7,302 bases of DNA from Hyphomicrobiales bacterium (GTDB lineage Bacteria > Pseudomonadota > Alphaproteobacteria > Rhizobiales > Kaistiaceae). The notes beneath the pieces are model-generated. The model searched no databases. It had not been told where the DNA came from and was given only the letters and a program-made list of their open reading frames with translations. Positions 1-6,704 of this stretch are shown here, piece by piece; position 1 is the stretch's first letter, and each line of letters opens with the position of its first letter. The position numbers were made by a program, and so were the translations under genes. The stretch lies in assembly GCA_017305815.1 (NCBI GenBank), contig JAFKJZ010000113.1, positions 1-7,302 of the forward strand, in the 5' to 3' direction.

Positions 1-1382
1 GCCGTCTTCAGCCGCTCATAGACGAGGCGCTCATGCGCGGCGTGCTGGTCGACGATGACAATGCCGTGGTCGGTCTGGGCGATGATGTAGTTTTCATGCA
101 CCTGCGCCCGGGCCGCGCCGAGCGGCCGGTCGGTCGGGTCGTTGGCGGCGACGGTATTGGCGCGCGCGTCGGCGGAAGGCTGGCTGACCGCCGCGAAGGC
201 GGGCTGTGACGGCTCGCTGAAGCGCGGCGCGGGGGCGGGCGAATCCGCCCAGTCGCGCCAGGACGGCGCGGCCGCCGTATTGCCGAAGGAGGGCATCGGC
301 GCCGAGGGACGCCATGGGGTCGAGGCGGCCGGCGCGCCGGTGCGGAACGCGGCGATGGTGGCGCCGCCGCCGGTGGTCGCCGAACGGTGGCCGGCCTGGT
401 GGATGGCGTTGCGCAGCGCGCCGACGATCAGCCCGCGCACCAGGCCGGGGTCGCGGAAGCGGACGTCGGACTTGGCCGGATGGACGTTGACGTCGACGCC
501 ATGCGGCTCCAGGTCGATCCGGAGCGCGGCGACCGGGTGGCGGTCCCGCGACATCACGTCGGCATAGCCGGCCCGGAGCGCCCCCATCAGCAGCTTGTCT
601 CGCACCGGGCGGCCATTGACGAACAGGAACTGCTGCAACCCGTTGGCGCGGTTGTAGGTCGGCAGGCCGGCATAGCCGGAAAGCTGCACGCCCTCGCGTG
701 TCGCGTCGATCGCCAAGGAATTGTCGACGAAGTCCTGGCCGAGAATCTGGCCGAGCCGCTCGACGAAAGGCTCGTCGCCATGCGCGACGGGATAGTCGAT
801 GGCGCCGCGGTCGCTGCCGGAAAGCGAGAAGCGCACTTCCGGATGCGCCATGGCGAGGCGCTTGACGATGTCGGTGATGGCGCTCGATTCGGCCCGCTCT
901 CCCTTCAGGAACTTGAGCCGGGCCGGCGTCGAAAAGAAGAGGTCGGTGACCTCGACCCGCGTGCCGGCGTTGAGGCCGGCCGGGCGCGGCGGATGCACAA
1001 GCCCGCCCTCGACGACGATCTCCCAGCCATGCGGCTCGCTGGCATGGCGCGAGGCGATCGACAGCCGCGCCACCGCGCCGATCGAGGCCAGCGCCTCGCC
1101 GCGGAAGCCGAGCGTGCGGATGTCGAGCAGGTCGTCGGTGAGCTTGGAGGTGCAGTGACGGTCGATGGCGAGGCCGAGGTCGTCATGCGTCATGCCGCCG
1201 CCATCGTCGGTGACGCGGATCAGCGAGGCGCCACCGCCGGCGGTGACGATCTCGACGCGCCTGGCGCCGGCGTCGATGGCGTTCTCGACCAGTTCCTTGA
1301 CGACGCTCGCCGGCCGCTCGACCACCTCGCCGGCGGCGATGCGGTTGATCATGTCTTCGGTCAGGCGGCGGACGGCGGTCAT
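1..1382 (-). CDS. mutL: DNA mismatch repair protein MutL, endonuclease type (3' end beyond window)
   Basis: MutL is the ATP-driven matchmaker of mismatch repair, linking MutS at a mismatch to strand incision. The frame is open from the ATG at 1382 to the window edge, giving 460 complete codons; relatives are about 600 residues. The GHKL ATPase motifs are visible: KELVEN (catalytic Glu30, Mg-binding Asn34), DDGGGM (59-64) and GFRGEAL (92-98). NGRPVRD (256-262) marks the second half of the N-terminal domain. An Ala/Pro/Ser-rich linker spans roughly residues 345-430. At 445-456 the sequence DQHAAHERLVYE exactly fits DQHA-x2-E-x4-E, the metal-binding motif of nicking MutL proteins. This implies MutH-independent repair, as expected in alphaproteobacteria. 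The ATG was chosen because the conserved NRIAAGEVVERP block follows at once; the ribosome site before it is weak. The gene is divergent from the membrane-protein gene at 1592. The family call is very secure. Confidence 0.97.
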   Translation of the reverse strand, partial: MTAVRRLTEDMINRIAAGEVVERPASVVKELVENAIDAGARRVEIVTAGGGASLIRVTDDGGGMTHDDLGLAIDRHCTSKLTDDLLDIRTLGFRGEALASIGAVARLSIASRHASEPHGWEIVVEGGLVHPPRPAGLNAGTRVEVTDLFFSTPARLKFLKGERAESSAITDIVKRLAMAHPEVRFSLSGSDRGAIDYPVAHGDEPFVERLGQILGQDFVDNSLAIDATREGVQLSGYAGLPTYNRANGLQQFLFVNGRPVRDKLLMGALRAGYADVMSRDRHPVAALRIDLEPHGVDVNVHPAKSDVRFRDPGLVRGLIVGALRNAIHQAGHRSATTGGGATIAAFRTGAPAASTPWRPSAPMPSFGNTAAAPSWRDWADSPAPAPRFSEPSQPAFAAVSQPSADARANTVAANDPTDRPLGAARAQVHENYIIAQTDHGIVIVDQHAAHERLVYERLKT

Positions 1383-1591
1383 GGTATCTTGGCGATCAAT
1401 CTGGCTGTTGGCCGGCGATCCTGCCGGATTCGGGCGGGCGAGGGAAGCGGAGCCGCCAGCACGGTCGTGGACAGGCCCAAGCGGCCCGGCCACGCATCGC
1501 AAAGATTTGATCCGGGCGGCGAACGTCGGCAGGTGCTGCCTGCGCTATCCCTGGGAAGCCGGGCAGGACATCGACGGCGACGTGCGACGGG

Positions 1592-2068
1592 ATGACGTAC
1601 ATGTCGATTTCGGGTGCGGATCTGGCGGCGGCGATCGATCAGCTCTCCAAGGCCGACCTCAGGAAGGCGGACCCCTTCCGGCCCTGCCTCAACTTCCTGA
1701 TCGGTCATTTCACCTTCACGCTCGCCATCCTCGCGGCGTCGCTCGCCTCGCTGCCGAAGAAGAGCGAGGAACTGGCGCCGGGCGTGGCGGCGGCGATCGG
1801 CGGCGTGCTCGCCTGGATGGCGATCTCTGCCCTCGTCGCCAGCGTGGTGACGCTGCTGGTGCAGTTTCTGAAGACCCGGTACATCCGCCAGAACATCCTC
1901 GGGCTCCATCCGGAGCCCTGGACCAATCTGGCGCTGATCCTCTGCGTGCTGCCAATCCTGCCGGGCGCCGTCGCCGTGTTCTTCTGCCTGAGGGTCGGGA
2001 CGGCTTTGCTGCCGAAGGCGAGCCTGCTTCCCTCGCTCGGCGAGGCGCTGCGCAGTCTGCTGTTCTGA
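1592..2068 (+). CDS. Small predicted inner-membrane protein of unknown function
   Basis: I do not recognise this 158-residue protein. A charged amphipathic N-terminus (residues 5-30, with several Asp, Lys and Arg) is followed by three hydrophobic stretches long enough to cross the membrane: about 35-54, 64-93 and 112-140. A basic loop (KTRYIRQ, 94-100) lies between the second and third. There is no cleavable signal peptide and no catalytic motif that I can see. The composition suits a real membrane protein, and the overlapping frames are shadows. The start is uncertain. ATG 1592 has GACGGG directly against it. ATG 1601, three codons later, has the same purine-rich stretch at a better distance, which would give 155 residues. 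The gene diverges from mutL across about 209 bases and ends 6 bases from the convergent PhnA-like stop. It could be an orphan membrane protein; no function is claimed. Confidence 0.72.
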   Translation: MTYMSISGADLAAAIDQLSKADLRKADPFRPCLNFLIGHFTFTLAILAASLASLPKKSEELAPGVAAAIGGVLAWMAISALVASVVTLLVQFLKTRYIRQNILGLHPEPWTNLALILCVLPILPGAVAVFFCLRVGTALLPKASLLPSLGEALRSLLF

Positions 2069-2074
2069 ACCGCC

Positions 2075-2299
2075 TCAGGCCTTCTTGACGAACTCGGCCC
2101 GGAGCACGAGCCCCTTTACCTGCTTGGTATTGCACTCGAAGGTGTCGGTGTCGTCGGTCAGGCGGATGTTCTTCACCACCGTGCCGCGCTTGATCGTCTC
2201 CGACGTGCCCTTGACCTTGAGATCCTTGATCAGCGTGACGGAATCGCCGTCCTTCAACTGCGTGCCGTTGCTGTCGCGCACGATGATTTCGTCCGACAT
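2075..2299 (-). CDS. phnA: PhnA/YjdM-like small protein (alkylphosphonate-utilisation family name)
   Basis: This 74-residue soluble protein resembles the C-terminal domain of the PhnA/YjdM family. The signature is a start of the form DEIIVRDSNG followed by DGDSVTLIKDLKVKG, KRGTVVKNIRL and a terminal VKGLVLRAEFVKK. This fits a small beta-barrel-like fold. Enterobacterial YjdM is longer and carries an N-terminal zinc ribbon. That part is absent here and only one Cys (in ECNT) is present, so this is the short form. The family was named for proximity to phosphonate genes and has no established role in phosphonate breakdown; no phn genes are nearby. A strong AGGAGAG precedes the ATG. The gene lies 39 bases downstream of purD on the same strand with no terminator between, so co-transcription is plausible. 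The family call is good; the biological role is unknown. Confidence 0.88.
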   Translation of the reverse strand: MSDEIIVRDSNGTQLKDGDSVTLIKDLKVKGTSETIKRGTVVKNIRLTDDTDTFECNTKQVKGLVLRAEFVKKA

Positions 2300-2304
2300 T
2301 GGTT

Positions 2305-2311
2305 CTCTCCT
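2305..2311 (-). promoter_or_regulatory. Shine-Dalgarno site of the PhnA-like gene
   Basis: AGGAGAG on the minus strand lies 5 bases before the ATG at 2299. It is the best ribosome binding site in the window. It suggests independent, efficient translation even if the message starts at purD. Confidence 0.7.
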
Positions 2312-2338
2312 GAATGAGATGTCTGGTTGGGCGGGCGG

Positions 2339-3616
2339 CTAGACGGCGCGCCAGCCGATGTCGCGACGGGAGAAGCCGTCCGGCCAGTCGATCGTGTCGA
2401 CCGCCTGGTAGGCGCGCTTCTGCGCCTCGGCGACGGTTGCGCCGAGCGCCGTCACGTTGAGGACGCGGCCGCCATTGGCGACCAGCCTGCCTTCAGCGAG
2501 CGCCGTGCCGGCCTGGAACACCTTTGTGCCGGGAAGCGCGTCGGCCGCCTCGATGCCGGTGATCGGCGTGCCCTTGGCATAGTCACCCGGATAGCCCTTG
2601 GCCGCCATCACGACCGTCAGCGCCGCCTCTTCGCGCCACGTCGTCGTCACGCCGTCGAGCTTGCCTTCGCTGGCGGCGAGCAGCAGTTCGAGCAGGTCGC
2701 TTTCGAGCCGCATCATCAGCACCTGGCATTCCGGGTCGCCGAAGCGGACATTGTATTCGATCAGCTCCGGCCCCTTGGCCGTGATCATCAGCCCGGCGAA
2801 CAGCACGCCCTTGAACGGGGCGCCGCGCGCCGCCATCGCCTTCATGGTCGGGCGGATGATCTCGGCCATGGTCCGCTCGATCATCGCCTCGGTCATGACC
2901 GGGGCGGGAGAATAGGCGCCCATGCCGCCGGTGTTCGGGCCGGTGTCGCCGTCGCCGACGCGCTTGTGGTCCTGCGCCGTGGCGAGCGGCACGGCGTTGA
3001 CGCCGTCGCAGACGGCGAAGAAGCTCGCTTCCTCGCCGATCAGGCATTCTTCCACCACCACCTCGGCGCCGGCCGAGCCGAAGGCGCCGTCGAAGCAGGC
3101 GTCGATCGCCGCATGCGCTTCTTCCAGCGTCTCCGCCACGACAACGCCCTTGCCGGCGGCGATGCCATCCGCCTTGACGACGATCGGCGCGCCCATCCTC
3201 GTCGCGTAGTCGCGCGCGGGGGCGGCCTCGGTGAAGCGCTGGTATGCGGCGGTCGGGATGTTGGCCTCGGCGCAGAGATCCTTGGTGTAGCCTTTCGAGC
3301 CTTCGAGGCGGGCCGCCTCCTGGCTCGGGCCGAACACCCTGATGCCGGCCCGCTCGAGCGCATCGGCGAGGCCTGCCACCAGCGGCGCCTCCGGGCCGAC
3401 GACGACGAAGTCGATCATGTTGTGGCGGCAGAATGTGATGACGGCATCATGATCGAACGGATCGAGCCGGACCAGTTCGGCGAGCGCGCCGATGCCGGGA
3501 TTGCCAGGCGCGGCATAGAGCCGGCCGAGCCGGGGCGATTTGCGCAAAGCCCAGGCCAAGGCATGCTCGCGGCCGCCCGATCCGATCAGGAGAATGTTGA
3601 TGCGCGTCTCGGTCAT
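2339..3616 (-). CDS. purD: Phosphoribosylamine--glycine ligase (GAR synthetase)
   Basis: PurD joins 5-phosphoribosylamine to glycine with ATP, the second step of de novo purine synthesis, in the cytosol. From the ATG at 3616 the protein has 425 residues, the usual length. The N-terminal domain carries GSGGREH (12-18) and VVVGPEAPL (71-79). The ATP-grasp region shows [11 protein letters not shown] (148-158), a nucleotide-binding loop, then [28 protein letters not shown] residues spanning 216-239. [13 protein letters not shown] (284-296) follows, where Glu287 and Asn289 are the expected Mg ligands. The C-terminal domain ends at DIGWRAV before a TAG stop. An in-frame ATG at 3658 would add 14 residues unlike the family, so the start at 3616 is preferred although its ribosome site is weak. 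The gene is divergent from ubiA and leads into the PhnA-like gene. No key residue is missing. Confidence 0.97.
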   Translation of the reverse strand: MTETRINILLIGSGGREHALAWALRKSPRLGRLYAAPGNPGIGALAELVRLDPFDHDAVITFCRHNMIDFVVVGPEAPLVAGLADALERAGIRVFGPSQEAARLEGSKGYTKDLCAEANIPTAAYQRFTEAAPARDYATRMGAPIVVKADGIAAGKGVVVAETLEEAHAAIDACFDGAFGSAGAEVVVEECLIGEEASFFAVCDGVNAVPLATAQDHKRVGDGDTGPNTGGMGAYSPAPVMTEAMIERTMAEIIRPTMKAMAARGAPFKGVLFAGLMITAKGPELIEYNVRFGDPECQVLMMRLESDLLELLLAASEGKLDGVTTTWREEAALTVVMAAKGYPGDYAKGTPITGIEAADALPGTKVFQAGTALAEGRLVANGGRVLNVTALGATVAEAQKRAYQAVDTIDWPDGFSRRDIGWRAV

Positions 3617-3813
3617 GCTGGCAGCCCGTCGTTGAAAGCGGTGCGCGGCGCTTAGCAAGCAGGGGCTCGCTTGTCGAATCCGGAATCAGCCGGAAGCCGT
3701 CTTGGCGAGCAATTCGGCGCCATGGCGACGAAGAGGCGCAAGCGCGGGCTTGGCGCTGGTTTCGAACTGGCGGTATGACAACGCGAGAACCCGCGAGCCG
3801 GAAGAGAGACCGC
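3617..3813. promoter_or_regulatory. Divergent purD-ubiA promoter region with paired GAATC sites
   Basis: This 197-base spacer must hold the promoters of purD (leftward) and ubiA (rightward), because both genes start here and point away from each other. Two GAATC pentamers lie at 3676-3680 and 3683-3687, two bases apart. GANTC is the target of the cell-cycle methyltransferase CcrM in most alphaproteobacteria. A short inverted repeat, CAAGC/GCTTG, lies just before them. No convincing -35/-10 pair stands out on either strand, so exact promoter positions are not claimed. Confidence 0.5.
3800..3808 (+). promoter_or_regulatory. Shine-Dalgarno site deciding the ubiA start
   Basis: GGAAGAGAG ends 5 bases before the ATG at 3814. 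The alternative in-frame ATG at 3775 has no comparable site, and the 13 residues it would add are highly charged and unlike the family N-terminus. This favours 3814. Confidence 0.55.
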
Positions 3814-4749
3814 ATGTCCCCGATCAGCCTCAGTCCAGGAACCGTCGCCGATGCCGACCGGGGCAACTGGGTCGATCGCCATGCGCCGGTCTGGCTCCGG
3901 CCCTATGCCCGGCTGGCGCGCTGGGACCGGCCGATCGGCTGGTGGCTCCTGCTTCTGCCGTGCTGGTGGTCGACCGCGCTCGCCAGCAACGTCGCCGGCG
4001 CGACCTGGCCCAATATCGGCCACCTGATCCTGTTCCTGGTCGGCTCCGTCGCCATGCGCGGCGCCGGCTGCACTTATAACGACATCGTCGACCGCGAGCT
4101 CGACGCCGGCGTCGCCCGCACCCGTTCGCGGCCGATTCCGAGCGGCCAGGTCCGCGTCCGCGATGCCAAGATCTTCTTGGTCCTGCAGGCGTTTGTCGGC
4201 CTTGCCGTGCTGCTTTCGCTGAACTGGTTCTCCGTCGTCCTCGGCATCAGTTCGCTGCTGGTCGTCGCCGCCTATCCGTTCATGAAGCGGATCACCGACT
4301 GGCCGCAGCTGGTGCTCGGCCTCGCCTTCTCGTGGGGCGCGCTGATGGGCTGGTCGGCCTGGTTTGGCAGCCTGGCGCTGGCGCCGGTCCTGCTCTATGC
4401 CGGCGGCGTGCTGTGGACGATCGGCTACGACACGATCTATGCGCTGCAGGACATCGAGGACGACAAGATCATGGGCGTGCGCTCGACCGCGCGCCTGTTC
4501 GGCAGCCGTGCGGCGCCGATCATTGGCCTGCTCTACACCGGCGCCGTGCTGTTCTGGGCCGCCTCGTTCTGGGTGGCCGGCATCGGCTGGGTCGCCTGGC
4601 TCGGCCTCGCGCTGGTCGCGGCACAGTTCGCCTGGCAGGTCGCCACCGTCCGCCTCGACGACGAGGCGCTGGCGCTGCGCCTGTTCAAGTCCAACCGCAC
4701 GGCGGGGTTGATCCTGTTTGCCGCGCTGGTGCTCGACGGCCTGATCTGA
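3814..4749 (+). CDS. ubiA: 4-hydroxybenzoate polyprenyltransferase
   Basis: UbiA attaches the polyprenyl tail to 4-hydroxybenzoate, an early membrane step of ubiquinone synthesis. The 311-residue length is typical of the alphaproteobacterial enzyme. Both Asp-rich motifs that hold Mg-diphosphate are intact: NDIVDRELD (89-97) and YDTIYALQDIEDD (205-217). Between them, RTRSRPIPSGQV (102-113) is the conserved basic loop after the first motif. Eight or nine hydrophobic helices are visible, beginning near residue 41 and ending at the C-terminus. RLARWDRPIGWWLLLLPCWW (33-52) is the standard opening of the family. The start at 3814 is supported by GGAAGAGAG; an ATG at 3775 would add 13 residues. The gene is divergent from purD. 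A GC-rich hairpin follows the stop, and the methyltransferase begins 133 bases later, so the two are probably transcribed separately. Confidence 0.96.
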   Translation: MSPISLSPGTVADADRGNWVDRHAPVWLRPYARLARWDRPIGWWLLLLPCWWSTALASNVAGATWPNIGHLILFLVGSVAMRGAGCTYNDIVDRELDAGVARTRSRPIPSGQVRVRDAKIFLVLQAFVGLAVLLSLNWFSVVLGISSLLVVAAYPFMKRITDWPQLVLGLAFSWGALMGWSAWFGSLALAPVLLYAGGVLWTIGYDTIYALQDIEDDKIMGVRSTARLFGSRAAPIIGLLYTGAVLFWAASFWVAGIGWVAWLGLALVAAQFAWQVATVRLDDEALALRLFKSNRTAGLILFAALVLDGLI

Positions 4750-4765
4750 CGCGCCGCCGGGCGCG
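4750..4765 (+). terminator. GC-rich hairpin after ubiA, possible weak terminator
   Basis: CGCGCC (4750-4755) and GGCGCG (4760-4765) form a perfect six-base stem with a four-base loop directly after the ubiA stop. No T-run follows, so it is not a classical intrinsic terminator. It may only stabilise the 3' end of the message or assist factor-dependent termination. Confidence 0.3.
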
Positions 4766-4867
4766 GATAAGCTCTCACGAACACGTCATTTGAAGATGAA
4801 CCGAAGCGGGCGCGCTATCGGGCGTCCATCCTTGCCTTCACGCGGAGACCATTCAAACAAATTCATT

Positions 4868-4873
4868 GGGGAG
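4868..4873 (+). promoter_or_regulatory. Shine-Dalgarno site of the O-methyltransferase gene
   Basis: GGGGAG ends nine bases before the ATG at 4883. This supports that start over other frames. The bases around it (4845-4900) are richer in A and T than the gene body, as is common at well-translated starts. Confidence 0.55.
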
Positions 4874-4882
4874 CGATAGCAT

Positions 4883-5908
4883 ATGTCTAGAGAAGCACTT
4901 GCATCCGTTTCCGAAATCAATCCCGAGCCGTTCATCGAAGCCGTTCTGGGCTTTCGCGATACGGCCGCGATCAAGGCGGCCATCGATCTCGACCTCTTCA
5001 CCGCGCTCGCCGAGGGCGCGACCGAGCCGGCGGCGCTCGCCATCCGCACCGGCGCTTCCGAGCGCGGCCTGCGCATCCTCTGCGACTATCTCACATTGAA
5101 GGGATTTCTCGCGAAGGCCGACGGGCGCTATGCGCCGAGCCCCTCCAGCGCTGTCTTCCTCGACCGTCGCTCGCCCGCCTATATGGGCGGCGTCGCCGAT
5201 TTCCTGGCGGCGCCGGAAATGATGGCGCTCTTCCTCGACGATCCGGTCTCCTATGTTCGGCATGGCGGCTCCCTCGGCCTCGCCAACATGGCGCCGGAAA
5301 ACCCGATCTGGATCAAGTTCGCCAAGGCGATGGTGCCGCTGGTGCTTGGCAGCGCCCAGGGCGTCGCTGCCGAGGTCGCCACCTGGTCGCCGCCGCCGCG
5401 CCGCGTGCTCGACATCGCCGCCGGCCACGGCTTCTTCGGCATCTCGGTGGCGAAGGCGGTGCCCGGCGCCGCGATCGTCGCCGTCGACTGGCCCGACGTG
5501 GTGGCGCTCGCGGCCGAAAACGCGAAGGCGGCCGGCCTCGACGGACGCTATGCGACGCTCCCCGGCAGCGCCTTCGACGTCGACTGGGGCCGCGATTTCG
5601 ATCTCGTGCTGCTGCCCAATTTCCTGCACCATTTCGACCACGACACCTGTGTGTCGCTGCTCGAGAAGGCGCGCGCCAGCCTGGCGCCGGGCGGCAGGGT
5701 GATCGCGGTCGAGCAGGTGCCGGACGCGGAGCGGATCTCGCCGCCCTGGCCGGCAGGTTTCGCCCTGATCATGCTGGCGACGACGCAGCGCGGCGACGCC
5801 TATACCGAGGCGGAGCTGGGAGACATGGCGCGTGACGCTGGCTTTTCCGGTGTCGCGCTGACGGCGCTGCCGCCGTCACCGGCGAGTCTGGTGCTCTTCG
5901 AAGCCTGA
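4883..5908 (+). CDS. SAM-dependent O-methyltransferase, plant-type/CrtF-like family, substrate unknown
   Basis: This 341-residue protein has the two-part build of plant-type O-methyltransferases, such as hydroxyneurosporene and acetylserotonin methyltransferases. Residues about 15-100 form a winged-helix dimerisation domain (AIDLDLFTAL, RGLRILCDYLTLKGFL). The Rossmann SAM domain starts near 170. The glycine-rich motif I is VLDIAAGHGFFG (175-186), and the acidic residue that should hold the SAM ribose is Asp202 in VAVDW. LLPNFLHHFDHDTC (243-256) matches the family's catalytic block, with His249 the likely general base by alignment. APGGRVIAVE follows. It is not UbiG or UbiE in layout, so a role in quinone synthesis should not be assumed from the nearby ubiA. 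No other biosynthetic gene flanks it. The family is clear; the substrate (phenolic, hydroxyl lipid or other small molecule) cannot be told. Confidence 0.85.
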   Translation: MSREALASVSEINPEPFIEAVLGFRDTAAIKAAIDLDLFTALAEGATEPAALAIRTGASERGLRILCDYLTLKGFLAKADGRYAPSPSSAVFLDRRSPAYMGGVADFLAAPEMMALFLDDPVSYVRHGGSLGLANMAPENPIWIKFAKAMVPLVLGSAQGVAAEVATWSPPPRRVLDIAAGHGFFGISVAKAVPGAAIVAVDWPDVVALAAENAKAAGLDGRYATLPGSAFDVDWGRDFDLVLLPNFLHHFDHDTCVSLLEKARASLAPGGRVIAVEQVPDAERISPPWPAGFALIMLATTQRGDAYTEAELGDMARDAGFSGVALTALPPSPASLVLFEA

Positions 5909-5913
5909 ACCGG

Positions 5914-5973
5914 TGCCAAGAAAAGGGCGCCAGCCTGCGATGGCAGAGCGGCGCCCATTTCGTATTCTTGGCA
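5914..5973. terminator. Nested inverted repeat between convergent genes, probable two-way terminator
   Basis: The core stem is GGGCGCC (5925-5931) with GGCGCCC (5950-5956), perfectly complementary, with an inner GCC/GGC pairing in the loop. Reading leftward (for the DUF6101-like gene) the stem is followed by TTTTCTT, a good U-tract. Reading rightward (for the methyltransferase) it is followed by ATTTCGTATTCTT, weaker. An outer perfect nine-base pair, TGCCAAGAA (5914-5922) and TTCTTGGCA (5965-5973), encloses it. A further small hairpin, CGGGC-CTC-GCCCG (5975-5987), lies just before the DUF6101-like stop. The position between two convergent stops fits a shared terminator. Confidence 0.75.
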
Positions 5974-5989
5974 GCGGGCCTCGCCCGTC

Positions 5990-6574
5990 TCAGTCGCGGG
6001 CGATGATCTCGCGGCCGTAGAGCGTCTCGATTTCCTTGTAGAAGCCGGTCTTGCGGCGCTTCAGGAAGCGCGGACGGCGGCCCTTCAGCGCCGACGGCGC
6101 GCGGCGCGAGCTGGCCTGGCCGACGACGAGCGGGCCCAGCTGGTCGAGCGGCGCGCGAACCGTGCCGTCGCCATCGACGATCAGGAGCGGCAGGCCGAGC
6201 GCGCGGCCCCAGGCTTGCCAGTCGGCGGCGACGTCCTCGCCATCGCCGAGGTCCTCGACGACGACCAACGGCAGCGACATGGCGGGGTCGCGGTGCATCA
6301 GTTCGACCGTGGTGCGGATCGCGCCGGTTTCGGCGTCGCCGGACATGCGGACGGCAACGCCACGGAACGCGCTGACCGGCGTGGAAAGGGTGGTGGGGAT
6401 GCCGCCGAGGCGGCGCTTCACGATCGCCATCTCGCGGTCGATATAGACGGCCGGCGTGGTGGCCGAGGCGGGGCCGGCGAGGGCGGCGGAGTAGCGGACC
6501 GGCAGCGCGAAAGGGTCGAGCCGCAGGTCGTTGCCACGGGCGCCATGGGCTGCCGAAACCGTTGCGTTTGCCAT
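5990..6574 (-). CDS. DUF6101-like conserved protein of unknown function
   Basis: This 194-residue soluble protein resembles the DUF6101 family of Hyphomicrobiales, recalled from family knowledge and not searched. It has no signal peptide and no membrane segment. Visible parts are LRLDPFALPVRYSA near residues 17-30, AVYIDREMAIVKRRLGGIP near 42-60, a central alternating hydrophobic/acidic region (LPLVVVEDLGDGEDVAADW), and LPLLIVDGDGTVR. The C-terminal 30 residues (165-194) are strongly basic (GRRPRFLKRRKTGFYKEIE), which may bind nucleic acid or an acidic partner; this is inference. The start at 6574 is favoured by GGAG at 6584-6587, nine bases upstream. An ATG at 6589 would add five residues, overlap that site, and lack its own. 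Longer in-frame extensions run through intergenic sequence and are rejected. Upstream lie a CtrA-type full site and a half site. Function unknown. Confidence 0.82.
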   Translation of the reverse strand: MANATVSAAHGARGNDLRLDPFALPVRYSAALAGPASATTPAVYIDREMAIVKRRLGGIPTTLSTPVSAFRGVAVRMSGDAETGAIRTTVELMHRDPAMSLPLVVVEDLGDGEDVAADWQAWGRALGLPLLIVDGDGTVRAPLDQLGPLVVGQASSRRAPSALKGRRPRFLKRRKTGFYKEIETLYGREIIARD

Positions 6575-6583
6575 TGCCTTGCA

Positions 6584-6587
6584 CTCC
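6584..6587 (-). promoter_or_regulatory. Shine-Dalgarno site of the DUF6101-like gene
   Basis: GGAG on the minus strand lies nine bases before the ATG at 6574 and selects it over the ATG at 6589, whose codon abuts the GGAG. Confidence 0.45.
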
Positions 6588-6608
6588 ATCGCTGCTCGCT
6601 TCGGCCCG

Positions 6609-6624
6609 GTTAACAGGACCTTAA
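6609..6624 (-). promoter_or_regulatory. CtrA-type binding site (TTAA-N7-TTAAC)
   Basis: On the minus strand this reads TTAA-GGTCCTG-TTAAC, an exact match to the consensus of CtrA, the alphaproteobacterial cell-cycle response regulator. It lies 35-50 bases upstream of the DUF6101-like start codon and is oriented with that gene. Read by eye, TTAA occurs nowhere else in the window outside this upstream region. Whether CtrA activates or represses here depends on the unmapped transcription start. Confidence 0.6.
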
Positions 6625-6704
6625 AGGGGTTGGCCCGGTGGACGGGGCCCGCTCTCTGTTGAAGCGACAATGCCATGCGATCCGCCATTTGGAGCTTAAT
6701 AGGC

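Noticed and set aside
387..1595. A 402-codon plus-strand open frame opposite mutL
   Set aside because: It is antisense to the well-conserved mutL reading frame. Long antisense open frames are common in GC-rich DNA, and its composition (many Arg, Asp, Ala, Gly) has no recognisable domain.
2327..3655. A 442-codon plus-strand open frame covering purD
   Set aside because: It mirrors purD almost exactly and is a GC-rich shadow. All purD motifs are intact on the minus strand.
4750..4882. ubiA and the methyltransferase as one operon
   Set aside because: A 133-base gap with a hairpin directly after the ubiA stop, plus a separate strong ribosome site, argues against tight coupling, though read-through cannot be excluded.
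4881..4892. CATATG overlapping the methyltransferase start, followed by TCTAGA, looking like cloning sites
   Set aside because: The surrounding sequence is continuous with the gene and its natural ribosome site, and no vector sequence is present. It is most likely coincidence in a slightly A/T-richer start region.
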